Assembly (NCBI RefSeq): GCF_014236655.1
Contig: NZ_JACMYG010000004.1
Coordinates: forward strand, 1-64,000
Direction of reading: 5' to 3'
DNA length: 64,000 nt
DNA from: Pseudomonas kielensis
GTDB taxonomy: Bacteria > Pseudomonadota > Gammaproteobacteria > Pseudomonadales > Pseudomonadaceae
The notes under the pieces are model-generated. The model ran no database searches and was not told the DNA's origin. It saw only the letters and a list, made by a program, of their open reading frames with translations. The translations under genes and the position numbers were made by a program. Of the stretch, positions 20,048 to 28,037 are shown piece after piece. The stretch's first letter is position 1; each line of letters starts with the position of its first letter.

Positions 20048-20626
20048 CTAGGGTGCTTCATTGGCCCAAGGACAGTAGCAGCCCACCGCCAAAGTATTGA
20101 TGGCATTCACCGGACGGTCGTCGCTCAGGGCCTGGAGGATCGGCTCGATAAAGCTGTTACTGGAGTTGCAGGTCAGGCCTTCGCTGTAGGGGCCGAAGTA
20201 GGCCAGTTTGCCGCCGCGGTCCCAGATCGCCACGGCGGGGCTGGCGGGGACGTGCTCGGAGCCTGGGAGACGTTCGAGGGGTTTGAGGTTGCTCAAGGTG
20301 CTGGGCAGTTGGCCCTGGCTGCCGGGCTTTTGCACGGCGTAGAACTGCACGCCTTGTGGCCCGTAGTGCTCGAGCAGTTCGGCCAGGTGCTGCTGATTGC
20401 CGACGTTGCACGGGCAGGCCGGGTCCCAGAAGTGCACCACGCGAATCGCCCCGGGGCCGGCCAGGTGTTCCGGAAGGCGCAAGGGGTCGCCGGAAAACAC
20501 CGCCGTGTGCGAGCTGAACGCCCGCAGGTAGCGTCCCTGGAACCAGTCATACGCCGCCCACAGGACGCCGGCGCATAGCAGGGCGAGCAGGGTGGCAAGC
20601 AATGTCGTGCGGGCGTGCGGGCGCAT
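20048..20626 (-). CDS. Membrane-anchored thioredoxin-fold protein with a CxC motif (DUF6436-like)
   Basis: A 192-residue protein with one N-terminal membrane segment (residues 8-26) and a periplasmic thioredoxin-like domain: the strand IRVVHFWDPACPCN, then helix NQQHLAELLEHYG and a later SPAVAIWDRGGKLAYFGPY. The expected CxxC is replaced by CPC (Cys71, Cys73). Further cysteines occur in LTCNSSNS and in the tail GCYCPW. This suggests a redox or metal-handling role, but no function is established. The ATG at 20626 has a GAGGAAG box; the same frame upstream overlaps the divergent hydrolase gene and is not used. Confidence 0.75.
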   Translation of the reverse strand: MRPHARTTLLATLLALLCAGVLWAAYDWFQGRYLRAFSSHTAVFSGDPLRLPEHLAGPGAIRVVHFWDPACPCNVGNQQHLAELLEHYGPQGVQFYAVQKPGSQGQLPSTLSNLKPLERLPGSEHVPASPAVAIWDRGGKLAYFGPYSEGLTCNSSNSFIEPILQALSDDRPVNAINTLAVGCYCPWANEAP

Positions 20627-20722
20627 GGGAAAGCTTCCTCGAAGGTCGCGTAGCTTGCCATGCTTGCCGCGACAGAAGAATATCGCAGGCCCATAAAGTC
20701 TGTTTCGCGCTGGAATCCCGAT

Positions 20723-21670
20723 ATGCCTGCCACCTTCAATGCCGATCATTTGCGCGCCAGCCTGCAAGCCCTGGCCTGCGCGCAGCCGTTGTCGGAGGAA
20801 GGCCGGGCCTATCAGCGGTTCTACGGCCTGGACTTTGCGGGTCGTGCCCTGCGTACCGGGCTGGGGCGGTTCGAGGTCGATGGTTATGAGCTGGTCAGCC
20901 AGTTCTGGTGGCCCGAGCGGGCCAAGGCGACGCTCTTTCTGTTTCACGGCTTCTACGATCACACCGGGCTCTATCGGCATGTGATCGAGTGGGCGCTGGA
21001 CCAGGGGTTTGCGGTGATTGCCTGCGACCTGCCGGGGCACGGCCTGTCCAGCGGTGAGCGCGCGAGCATTCGCGATTTTGCCGAGTACCAGGACACCCTG
21101 CAGGGGCTGTTCGTCGAGGCGCAATCCATCGATTTGCCGCAGCCGTGGCACCTGTGCGGCCAGAGTACCGGCGGGGCGATCGTGATTGATCATGTGCTCA
21201 ACCAGGGGCAAAACAGCCCAGCGCAGGGCCAGGTGGTGCTGCTGTCGCCGCTGGTGCGGCCGCGTGCCTGGGGCTGGTCACACCTGAGTTACTACCTGCT
21301 CAAGCCTTTCGTCAAAGGCATCGCCCGGCGCTTCAGTGAAAACTCCAACGACCCGGCGTTCCTGCCGTTCCTGCAAGCCGACCCGTTGCAACCGCTGCGT
21401 CTGCCGACCGCCTGGGTGGGCGCGCTGGCCCGCTGGATCAAGCGTATCGAAGCGGCCCCGCGCAGCGACCGGCGACCGCTGATCATTCAGGGCCAGGCGG
21501 ACATGACGGTGGATTGGCAGCACAACCTTGAAGTGCTGGCGGGTAAGTTCGACCGGCCCCAGGTGTTGAAGCTGCCCGAGGCTCGGCATCATCTGGCCAA
21601 TGAAACCCAGGCATTGCGCCAGGAGTATTTCGGCTTTTTGACCAAGCGGATCAAGGGGCGTAATCCGTAA
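20723..21670 (+). CDS. Alpha/beta hydrolase (lysophospholipase/monoacylglycerol-lipase-like)
   Basis: A 315-residue serine hydrolase of the S33/Hydrolase_4 type. Visible elements are the oxyanion strand FLFHGFYDHTGLYRHVIEW, the FAVIACDLPGHGLSSGER motif, the nucleophile elbow LCGQSTGGAIVIDH (Ser in GQSTGG), the acid near LIIQGQADMTVDW, and the histidine in EARHHLANE. These fit monoacylglycerol lipase or lysophospholipase L2, but the substrate is not known. The chosen ATG at 20723 gives the usual start before the cap region; an upstream ATG at 20660 overlaps the promoter area of the divergent gene. No strong Shine-Dalgarno box is visible. Confidence 0.8.
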   Translation: MPATFNADHLRASLQALACAQPLSEEGRAYQRFYGLDFAGRALRTGLGRFEVDGYELVSQFWWPERAKATLFLFHGFYDHTGLYRHVIEWALDQGFAVIACDLPGHGLSSGERASIRDFAEYQDTLQGLFVEAQSIDLPQPWHLCGQSTGGAIVIDHVLNQGQNSPAQGQVVLLSPLVRPRAWGWSHLSYYLLKPFVKGIARRFSENSNDPAFLPFLQADPLQPLRLPTAWVGALARWIKRIEAAPRSDRRPLIIQGQADMTVDWQHNLEVLAGKFDRPQVLKLPEARHHLANETQALRQEYFGFLTKRIKGRNP

Positions 21671-21692
21671 CACCCCCTGGCAGCGCTGACTG

Positions 21693-22445
21693 TTACTGAT
21701 TCAGGTTCGAAGTGCTTTGGCCTACGGCCAGGCCCGCGCGGATCGCGGCCAGTGCTGCCTGGTAGTACGCCTGGCCTTCGGCCGATTCGGCAAAGTTGGC
21801 GAACTCTTCCAGTTCCGCGTCCGACAGGTCGCGATAGACATACAGCAGGGTGTTGTTCAGGTCGCTGCCAATCTGTTCCATCAGCCGCTGGCGCTGGCCG
21901 TTCAACATGCTCTGGGCCTGACCACCGCCGAGCAGGCCGGGAATCATCTGACTCAGGCTGTCCGCCGCCACACCGGCGATCGCCAGGCTGACTTCGGCAC
22001 CGGCTTCACGGGCCGGCAGTGCCTGGGCCAGATGGCCAATGATCAACTGACGGGTGTCGCTGGCTTCGATTTTCGGCAGGCCCTTGGCGTTCTTCGCCAA
22101 CTGGTCGCGCCGGGTCGCCAGCAGTTCGGCGGCAATGATCTTGCGGCCCAGCGGCGACTGGAAAAACCCCAGTGCCGGCTTGGGGTCGGCGAGGTTCTTG
22201 CGCAATTGCGCTTCGGCCCGGCGATCCATGGCCTGCGGCGCAAATCGCTGATTGCTGTTATTGACCAGCGCCTGGAACACCGCCGGCGGCAAGCTGCTTT
22301 GGTAGCGTTGCTGGGCGGCGTTGAGGGCATCGCTAAAATGCGCGCGCTGGTCGGGCCAGCCGGCGACCTTGTACAACTGGTCGTGGCCGTCTGCCCAGGA
22401 GGGAAAAGTGCAGAGCATCAACAGTGAAAAAAGCAAACGGCGCAT
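21693..22445 (-). CDS. DUF2059 family exported protein
   Basis: A 250-residue protein of unknown function with a clear signal peptide (MRRLLFSLLMLCTFPSWA). The mature part is helical, with a C-terminal DUF2059-like segment: LLYVYRDLSDAELEEFANFAESAEGQ, where a helix pair is followed by a conserved Y-x-D-L-S-D-x-E-L. An AGGAGT box precedes the ATG at 22445. It is convergent with the alpha/beta hydrolase and divergent from the next gene. Such proteins occur in the periplasm of many proteobacteria without an assigned role. Confidence 0.7.
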   Translation of the reverse strand: MRRLLFSLLMLCTFPSWADGHDQLYKVAGWPDQRAHFSDALNAAQQRYQSSLPPAVFQALVNNSNQRFAPQAMDRRAEAQLRKNLADPKPALGFFQSPLGRKIIAAELLATRRDQLAKNAKGLPKIEASDTRQLIIGHLAQALPAREAGAEVSLAIAGVAADSLSQMIPGLLGGGQAQSMLNGQRQRLMEQIGSDLNNTLLYVYRDLSDAELEEFANFAESAEGQAYYQAALAAIRAGLAVGQSTSNLNQ

Positions 22446-22577
22446 AAGGACTCCTGTCGGCAGGCGACTATTCTCCGGGGCCAGACACAGGTTGTCGAGA
22501 ATTCGTATCATGTTCATCAGCTTATCCGACGATCCTCCGCTATGTGGTGCTGTCGGATTTGCTGGCGCAGGAATACT

Positions 22578-23210
22578 ATGCGCGCCATGCAAATACCCTC
22601 CGATGACCCGCTGCTGTTACGTATCGTGGACGATCTCGCTGTGCGCGGCTGGTCGCAACAGCCGATTTTCCTGCCTCAGGTTCTGACCCGAGCACTGGCG
22701 GCTGAGTGCCGTAAACGTGCGGCCGAGGGTGAATTGGCACCTGCGGCCGTCGGGCGCGGGCCGTTTTCAGAGATCCGCGAGGGCATTCGCGGCGATCACA
22801 TCCAGTGGCTGGAGCCGGGCCAGGTCGAGGCGTGCGACCTGTACCTGGGCTTGATGGACAGCCTGCGCGAAGCCATGAACCGGGGCCTGTACCTGGGTCT
22901 TGAGGATTTCGAAAGCCATTTTGCGCTGTACCCGCCCGGGGCGTTCTACCTCAAGCATGTCGACCGCTTTCGCGACGACGACCGGCGCATGGTCTCGGCG
23001 GTGATCTACCTCAACGACGACTGGCTGCCGGAGCATGGCGGTCAGTTGCGCATGTACCTTGCGGAAGACGTGGAGCACGATGTGGTACCCATCGGCGGTT
23101 GCCTGGTGGTATTCCTGTCGGGCGAAGTGCCCCACGAAGTCCTACCCGCGACCCGCGAGCGCCTGTCATTGACGGGCTGGTTTCGTCGGCGCGGTAACGA
23201 GTTGTTCTGA
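22578..23210 (+). CDS. HIF-prolyl-hydroxylase-like 2OG/Fe(II) dioxygenase (PPHD type)
   Basis: A 210-residue 2-oxoglutarate and iron dependent dioxygenase. The double-stranded beta-helix core spans about 110-205, with iron ligands His127 and Asp129 (KHVDRF) and His186 (VPHEV). Arg195, nine residues after His186, is placed to bind 2-oxoglutarate. The order of motifs (YPPGAFYLKHVD, VIYLNDDWLPEHGGQLRMY, VPHEVLPATRERLSLTGW) closely follows animal PHD2/EGLN. A Pseudomonas relative (PPHD) hydroxylates a proline of elongation factor Tu, so that is the likely activity. The start at 22578 is chosen for the Met preceding the conserved N-terminus; an ATG three codons later is possible. Its stop overlaps the DUF523 start by one base. 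Confidence 0.85.
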   Translation: MRAMQIPSDDPLLLRIVDDLAVRGWSQQPIFLPQVLTRALAAECRKRAAEGELAPAAVGRGPFSEIREGIRGDHIQWLEPGQVEACDLYLGLMDSLREAMNRGLYLGLEDFESHFALYPPGAFYLKHVDRFRDDDRRMVSAVIYLNDDWLPEHGGQLRMYLAEDVEHDVVPIGGCLVVFLSGEVPHEVLPATRERLSLTGWFRRRGNELF

Positions 23211-23698
23211 TGATGCAGAAAATCCTGGTCAGCCGTTGCCTGCTCGGCCACCGCGTACGTTACGACGGTGGTGCCAGCGGGCCGTTCGATCAATTGCAGC
23301 AGTGGATTGCCGAAGGGCGGGTGGTCGCCCTGTGTCCGGAAGTGGCCGGCGGCCTGCCCACGCCCCGGGCGGCAGCGGAGATTCCCGGTGGGCAGGGGAC
23401 GCAGGTACTGGACGGTCACGCCCGGGTGATTACCACCGAGGGCGAGGATGTCAGCGCCGAATTTCTGTCAGGTGCACAGCAGGCCCTGGCGCTGGTGCAG
23501 CAGCACGCCATCCGGATCGCTGTGCTCAAGGCCAACAGCCCGTCCTGCGGCAATCTGCTGACGTATGACGGAACCTTCAGCGGGGTCAAGGTCAGCGGCG
23601 AAGGCGTCACCGCAGCCCTGCTGACCCGGCATGGGGTGCAGGTGTTCAGCGAACTGCAACTGGCTGAAGCCGCGGCGGCACTGGCTAGCCTTATCTGA
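23210..23698 (+). CDS. DUF523 family protein
   Basis: A 162-residue conserved protein. The family pattern is visible: KILVSRCLLGHRVRYDGG at the start, ALCPEVAGGLPTPR around residue 45, and AVLKANSPSCGN near residue 105. The conserved cysteines in SRCLLG, LCPE and SPSCG suggest a metal- or sulfur-binding site. Function is not established. The start overlaps the preceding dioxygenase stop (TGATG), so the two are translationally coupled; whether the roles are linked is unknown. Confidence 0.8.
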   Translation: MMQKILVSRCLLGHRVRYDGGASGPFDQLQQWIAEGRVVALCPEVAGGLPTPRAAAEIPGGQGTQVLDGHARVITTEGEDVSAEFLSGAQQALALVQQHAIRIAVLKANSPSCGNLLTYDGTFSGVKVSGEGVTAALLTRHGVQVFSELQLAEAAAALASLI

Positions 23699-23715
23699 CG
23701 GGCTGTGCAGATCCG

Positions 23716-23759
23716 CTGTGGGAGCGCGCCGGGCGGCGCTCCGTCTGCTCGCTCCCACA
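23716..23759. repeat. Enlarged REP element
   Basis: TGTGGGAGCG...CGCTCCCACA encloses a GC-rich CGGGCGGCGCTCCG insert like those at 990-1010 and 48034-48049. It can fold into one long hairpin and lies between two convergent genes, so it may also help end transcription. Confidence 0.8.
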
Positions 23760-23774
23760 AGGGCCCCTCGACGA

Positions 23775-24548
23775 CTACGGTTTTGGCGGCTGGCTCGCGT
23801 CCATGCCGAACCACTTTTCCGACAGCGCCATCAGGCGTCCATCTTTCTTGATCCGTTGCAGGGCCTGGTCGAGGCTGGCCTGGAAGGCCGGGTTGCCCTT
23901 CTGGAACGGAATCGCCAGGCTCAGGGTCGGACCGACCTTGGCGCCTTCTTTCACCGGCAGGCGGCTGTCGCGGATGGCATAGGGGATCAGCAGGCGATCG
24001 CTGATGGCGGCGTCGAGTTGTTTGTCGGCCACGTCCTTGAGGGGCTGCTGCGCGTCGGGGTAGCTGTGCAGGTTGATGCCTTCGACGCTGCGGGCCTGGT
24101 CGACGAACTGACTGCCTTGCGCCACGCCCAGGGCCTTGCCGTTGAGGGCCAGCAGAGAGCTCAGTGGACGTTGTTCCTCCTGGCGCACGATCAGTTGTGC
24201 GCTGGAATAGCTGTAAGGTTCGCTGAAATCGAAACGATCCTTGAGTTCCGGGGTCAGTGCTATGTGATTGATGGCGATGTCGTACTTGCCACTCTCGACG
24301 CCTGGCAGCAGGTCGGTGGAGTCGGTCACCACGAAGTCGGCGCGTACATCCAGTTCACTGGCCAGCAGTTGGCCAAGCTCGACTTCAAAGCCGGTAAGCC
24401 GGCCGTCATCCTTGAAGTTGAACGGCGGGCTGTTGGCTTCCAGCGCAATGCGCAGTTCGCCACGGTCGTTTACATCGTCAATCAGTTCAGCATGAGCCAA
24501 TGGGCTCACAAGGGGCAGCAACAGTATCAGGCCAGGCAAAAAGCGCAT
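23775..24548 (-). CDS. Amino-acid-type ABC transporter periplasmic binding protein (SBP family 3)
   Basis: A 257-residue precursor with a signal peptide (MRFLPGLILLLPLVSPLAHA). The family 3 solute-binding fold follows: GELRIALEANSPPFNFKDDGRLTGFEVELGQLLA, then a VESGKYDIAINHIALTPEL hinge strand, where the family usually has D-x-I-x-x-x. It should bind a polar amino acid or similar compound in the periplasm. No permease or ATPase lies beside it, so it is an orphan that may share a transporter. The ATG at 24548 has an AAGGAG box. Confidence 0.85.
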   Translation of the reverse strand: MRFLPGLILLLPLVSPLAHAELIDDVNDRGELRIALEANSPPFNFKDDGRLTGFEVELGQLLASELDVRADFVVTDSTDLLPGVESGKYDIAINHIALTPELKDRFDFSEPYSYSSAQLIVRQEEQRPLSSLLALNGKALGVAQGSQFVDQARSVEGINLHSYPDAQQPLKDVADKQLDAAISDRLLIPYAIRDSRLPVKEGAKVGPTLSLAIPFQKGNPAFQASLDQALQRIKKDGRLMALSEKWFGMDASQPPKP

Positions 24549-24680
24549 GGTCACTCCTTGAATTCGTTATGTGCGGCGCGCTGCTGCGGCGCGCTTTGCT
24601 ATGGTGTTGAGGTCCTTCGACAACGAATCGCCACGAAGTTGTCACACTCATAAAGATTAAGCGTAAAACTGGAGAAAAGA

Positions 24681-25103
24681 ATGAAAACCTTTATGTCACG
24701 TGCTGTTTTGGCCAGCCTGCTGCTCGGTGCTTCGATGATGGCCAGCGCTGCAACCCCCGCCCCGGCTAGCGCCAAGGCGTTTATTGTCTCCCCGGAAAAT
24801 GGCGCTACCGTGGACAAGACCTTCAAGGTCAAGTTCGGCATCGAAGGCGTGGCGTTGGCCCCGGCGGGCGATGCCACCAAGAACACCGGCCATCACCACC
24901 TGCTGATCGACACCGGCCCGATCGCCGCGGGCCAGGTGATCCCGGCTGACGCCCAGCACGTGCATTTCGGCAAGGCCCAGACCGAAACCGAGCTGACCCT
25001 GACGCCTGGCACGCACACCTTGCAGCTGGAGTTGGGCGACAAGAACCACATGGCCTTCGAGCCGCCGATCATTTCGGAAAAAATCACTGTGACGGTGAAG
25101 TAA
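24681..25103 (+). CDS. DUF4399 family exported protein
   Basis: A 140-residue protein with a signal peptide (MKTFMSRAVLASLLLGASMMASA). A compact DUF4399 domain follows, recognisable by FIVSPENGATVDKTFKVKFGIEG, NTGHHHLLID, and PGTHTLQLELGDKNHM. The clustered histidines GHHHLLID and QHVHFG would suit metal binding, but no activity is known. It is convergent with serA and shares a bidirectional terminator with it. Confidence 0.75.
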   Translation: MKTFMSRAVLASLLLGASMMASAATPAPASAKAFIVSPENGATVDKTFKVKFGIEGVALAPAGDATKNTGHHHLLIDTGPIAAGQVIPADAQHVHFGKAQTETELTLTPGTHTLQLELGDKNHMAFEPPIISEKITVTVK

Positions 25104-25115
25104 TTCGTCCAGGCA

Positions 25116-25148
25116 TAAAAAAGGGAGCCCCGCGGGGCTCCCTTTTTA
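25116..25148. terminator. Bidirectional terminator between the DUF4399 gene and serA
   Basis: The stem GGGAGCCCCGCGGGGCTCCC is flanked by six A on the left and five T on the right. It ends 15 bases before the serA stop codon. Confidence 0.9.
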
Positions 25149-25162
25149 TTGACACTTGAGCG

Positions 25163-26392
25163 TTAGAACAACACGCGGCAACGAATGGTGCCGTTGATGT
25201 GTTGCAGCTTCTCTTGCGCCAGGTCCGAGTACTCGGCGTCGACGTCGATCACGACGTAGCCGACTTTCTCGTTGGTCTGCAGGAACTGACCGGAAATGTT
25301 GATGCCGTTTTCGGCGAAGACCTTGTTGATCTCGCTCATCACACCCGGGATGTTCTCGTGGATGTGCAGCAGGCGGTGCTTGCCAGGGTGAGCCGGCAGG
25401 GCCACTTCCGGGAAGTTGACCGAGGACACCGACGTACCGTTGTCGCTGTACTTGACCAGCTTCTCGGCCACTTCCAGGCCGATGTTGGCTTGCGCTTCAG
25501 CGGTGGAGCCGCCGATGTGCGGGGTCAGGATCACGTTGTCCAGGCCACGCAGCGGGCTTTCGAACTCTTCGTCGTTGGAGCGTGGCTCCACCGGGAATAC
25601 GTCGATGGCAGCGCCAATCAGGTGCTTGTCCTTGATCGCAGCGGCCAGGTGGTCCAGTTCAACCACGGTGCCGCGTGCGGCGTTGATCAGGATGCCGCCC
25701 TTCTTGATGGCGCGGATTTCCTTCTCGCCGATCATCCACTGGGTCGCAGCGGTTTCCGGAACGTGCAGGGTGACGATGTCGGACATGCCCAACAGCTCGT
25801 GCAGGTTGCCGACCTGGGTGGCGTTACCCAGTGGCAGCTTGGTCACGGTGTCGTAGAAGTAAACTTGCATGCCCAGGCCTTCAGCCAGCACCGACAGTTG
25901 AGTGCCGATCGAGCCGTAGCCGACGATACCCAGCTTCTTGCCCCGGATTTCGAAGGAGTTGGCCGCGCTCTTGATCCAGCCGCCACGGTGGCAGGAGGCG
26001 TTCTTCTCCGGGATGCCGCGCAGCAGCAGGATCGCTTCGGCCAGCACCAGCTCGGCAACGGAGCGGGTGTTGGAGTACGGCGCGTTGAACACGGCGATGC
26101 CGCGTTCGCGGGCTGCGTTCAAATCCACCTGGTTGGTGCCGATGCAGAAACAGCCGACGGCGACCAGCTTCTTCGCGTGATCGAAGATCTCTTCGGTCAG
26201 TTGAGTGCGGGAGCGAATGCCGATGAAATGCGCATCAGCGATCTTTTCCTTCAACTGGGCTTCCGGCAGAGAACCTGTGAGGTACTCGATGCTGGTGTAG
26301 CCAGCCGACTTGAGAACGTCGACAGCCGATTGGTGGACGCCTTCGAGAAGAAGGAACTTGATCTTGCTCTTATCGAGAGAAGTCTTGCTCAT
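25163..26392 (-). CDS. serA: D-3-phosphoglycerate dehydrogenase SerA
   Basis: SerA oxidises 3-phosphoglycerate to 3-phosphohydroxypyruvate, the first step of serine synthesis. The 409-residue protein is the short (E. coli-like) form with three parts: substrate domain, NAD domain with GIVGYGSIGTQLSVLAEGLGM near 155-175, and a C-terminal ACT domain (about 335-409) that binds serine for feedback control. The catalytic Arg/Glu/His are present, including His in ILTPHIGGSTAEAQ. It is divergent from the D-2-hydroxyglutarate dehydrogenase gene, 210 bases away. Confidence 0.97.
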   Translation of the reverse strand: MSKTSLDKSKIKFLLLEGVHQSAVDVLKSAGYTSIEYLTGSLPEAQLKEKIADAHFIGIRSRTQLTEEIFDHAKKLVAVGCFCIGTNQVDLNAARERGIAVFNAPYSNTRSVAELVLAEAILLLRGIPEKNASCHRGGWIKSAANSFEIRGKKLGIVGYGSIGTQLSVLAEGLGMQVYFYDTVTKLPLGNATQVGNLHELLGMSDIVTLHVPETAATQWMIGEKEIRAIKKGGILINAARGTVVELDHLAAAIKDKHLIGAAIDVFPVEPRSNDEEFESPLRGLDNVILTPHIGGSTAEAQANIGLEVAEKLVKYSDNGTSVSSVNFPEVALPAHPGKHRLLHIHENIPGVMSEINKVFAENGINISGQFLQTNEKVGYVVIDVDAEYSDLAQEKLQHINGTIRCRVLF

Positions 26393-26602
26393 CTGCGTAA
26401 ACCTGTATCCCGGAGAAAAATGGCAGGGAGGGAGGGGAGCAGCCCAGAGCTGACCCGAACGGCAGGAACGCCGTCACCGCAGAACAGCCTTTGGGCACTA
26501 CCCTGCGGGGTCGGTATGCTAGCATACGCACCCCGCTAAACACTCATTCCTGCGACGTGAAGCGTTCTCAGGATGACCATGAATTGTTCGAGAGTTCTTT
26601 CG

Positions 26603-27997
26603 ATGACCAATCCTGCCCTGATTGATGAGCTGAAGACCCTGGTTGAGCCTGGCAAGGTGTTGACCGACGCCGACTCCCTGAATGCTTACGGTAAGGATTG
26701 GACCAAGCATTTCGCCCCGGCCCCGACGGCTATCGTGTTCCCCAAGACCACCGAGCAGGTCCAGGCCATCGTGCGCTGGGCCAACCAGCACAAGGTCGCC
26801 CTGGTGCCGTCCGGCGGGCGTACCGGACTGTCGGCTGCTGCAGTGGCCGCCAATGGCGAAGTGGTGGTTTCGTTCGACTACATGAACCAGATTCTCGATG
26901 TGAACCTGACGGATCGCACAGTGGTGTGCCAGCCGGGCGTGGTCACCGAGCATCTGCAGAACGTGGCTGAAGAAAAGGGCCTGTACTACCCGGTGGACTT
27001 CGCTTCGGCCGGTTCCAGCCAGATTGGCGGCAATATCGGCACCAATGCCGGCGGGATCAAGGTCATTCGCTACGGCATGACCCGCAACTGGGTGGCGGGC
27101 ATGAAAGTCGTCACCGGCAAGGGCGACCTGCTGGAGTTGAACCGCGACCTGATCAAGAACGCCACCGGCTACGACATGCGCCAGCTGTTCATCGGCGCCG
27201 AAGGCACCCTGGGTTTTGTGGTCGAAGCGACCATGCGCCTGGACCGTGCGCCGAAAAACCTCACCGCGATGGTCCTCGGCACCGCCGATTTCGATTCGAT
27301 CATGCCGGTGCTGCACGCCTTCCAGAGCAAGCTGGACCTGACCGCTTTCGAATTTTTCTCCGACAAGGCCCTGGCCAAGGTCCTTGCACGTGGCGACGTG
27401 CCAGCGCCGTTCGAATCCGAATGCCCGTTCTACGCGCTGCTGGAATTCGAAGCGACCACTGAAGAAGTGGCCAACCACGCCCTGGAAACCTTCGAACACT
27501 GCGTTGAAGAGGGCTGGGTGCTTGATGGCGTGATGAGCCAGAGCGAGTCCCAACTGCAAAACCTGTGGAAACTGCGCGAGTACATCTCCGAGACCATTTC
27601 CCACTGGACCCCGTACAAGAACGACATTTCGGTCACTGTGTCGAAAGTCCCGGCGTTCTTGAAGGAAATCGACGCGATTGTCGGCAAACACTACCCCGAC
27701 TTCGAAATCGTCTGGTTCGGCCACATCGGCGACGGCAACCTGCACCTGAACATCCTGAAGCCGGAAAACCTGAGCAAGGACGAGTTCTTTGCCAAGTGTG
27801 CGACGGTCAACAAGTGGGTGTTTGAAACCGTCGAGAAGTACAACGGCTCGATCTCGGCCGAACACGGCGTGGGCATGACCAAGCGTGATTACCTGACCTA
27901 CAGCCGTTCGCCGGTGGAAATCGAATACATGAAAGCCGTGAAGGCGGTGTTCGACCCGAACGGCATCATGAACCCGGGCAAAATCTTCGCTGTTTGA
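26603..27997 (+). CDS. D-2-hydroxyglutarate dehydrogenase (FAD-linked)
   Basis: A 464-residue flavoenzyme of the VAO/GlcD family that oxidises D-2-hydroxyglutarate to 2-oxoglutarate and passes electrons to ETF. The FAD-binding PCMH domain (about 35-215) includes ALVPSGGRTGLSAAAV and GGNIGTNAGGIKVIRYG. The C-terminal oxidase domain has the metal-binding HIGDGNLHLNIL and the ending EHGVGMTKRDYL. The gene lies opposite serA, as in P. aeruginosa, where the two enzymes are coupled: SerA can reduce 2-oxoglutarate, and this enzyme recycles the product. The ATG at 26603 is preferred over an in-frame start ten codons earlier because it gives the family's N-terminus (MTNPALIDELK). A general glycolate or D-lactate dehydrogenase is less likely. 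Confidence 0.88.
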   Translation: MTNPALIDELKTLVEPGKVLTDADSLNAYGKDWTKHFAPAPTAIVFPKTTEQVQAIVRWANQHKVALVPSGGRTGLSAAAVAANGEVVVSFDYMNQILDVNLTDRTVVCQPGVVTEHLQNVAEEKGLYYPVDFASAGSSQIGGNIGTNAGGIKVIRYGMTRNWVAGMKVVTGKGDLLELNRDLIKNATGYDMRQLFIGAEGTLGFVVEATMRLDRAPKNLTAMVLGTADFDSIMPVLHAFQSKLDLTAFEFFSDKALAKVLARGDVPAPFESECPFYALLEFEATTEEVANHALETFEHCVEEGWVLDGVMSQSESQLQNLWKLREYISETISHWTPYKNDISVTVSKVPAFLKEIDAIVGKHYPDFEIVWFGHIGDGNLHLNILKPENLSKDEFFAKCATVNKWVFETVEKYNGSISAEHGVGMTKRDYLTYSRSPVEIEYMKAVKAVFDPNGIMNPGKIFAV

Positions 27998-28037
27998 AGG
28001 CGCGGCACCTGAAGAATCCCTAAGGCAGGAGGCGGTA

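Noticed and set aside
23716..23759. Hairpin as a rho-independent terminator
   Set aside because: It is a REP variant without a T-tract; it may slow transcription, but I do not call it a terminator.
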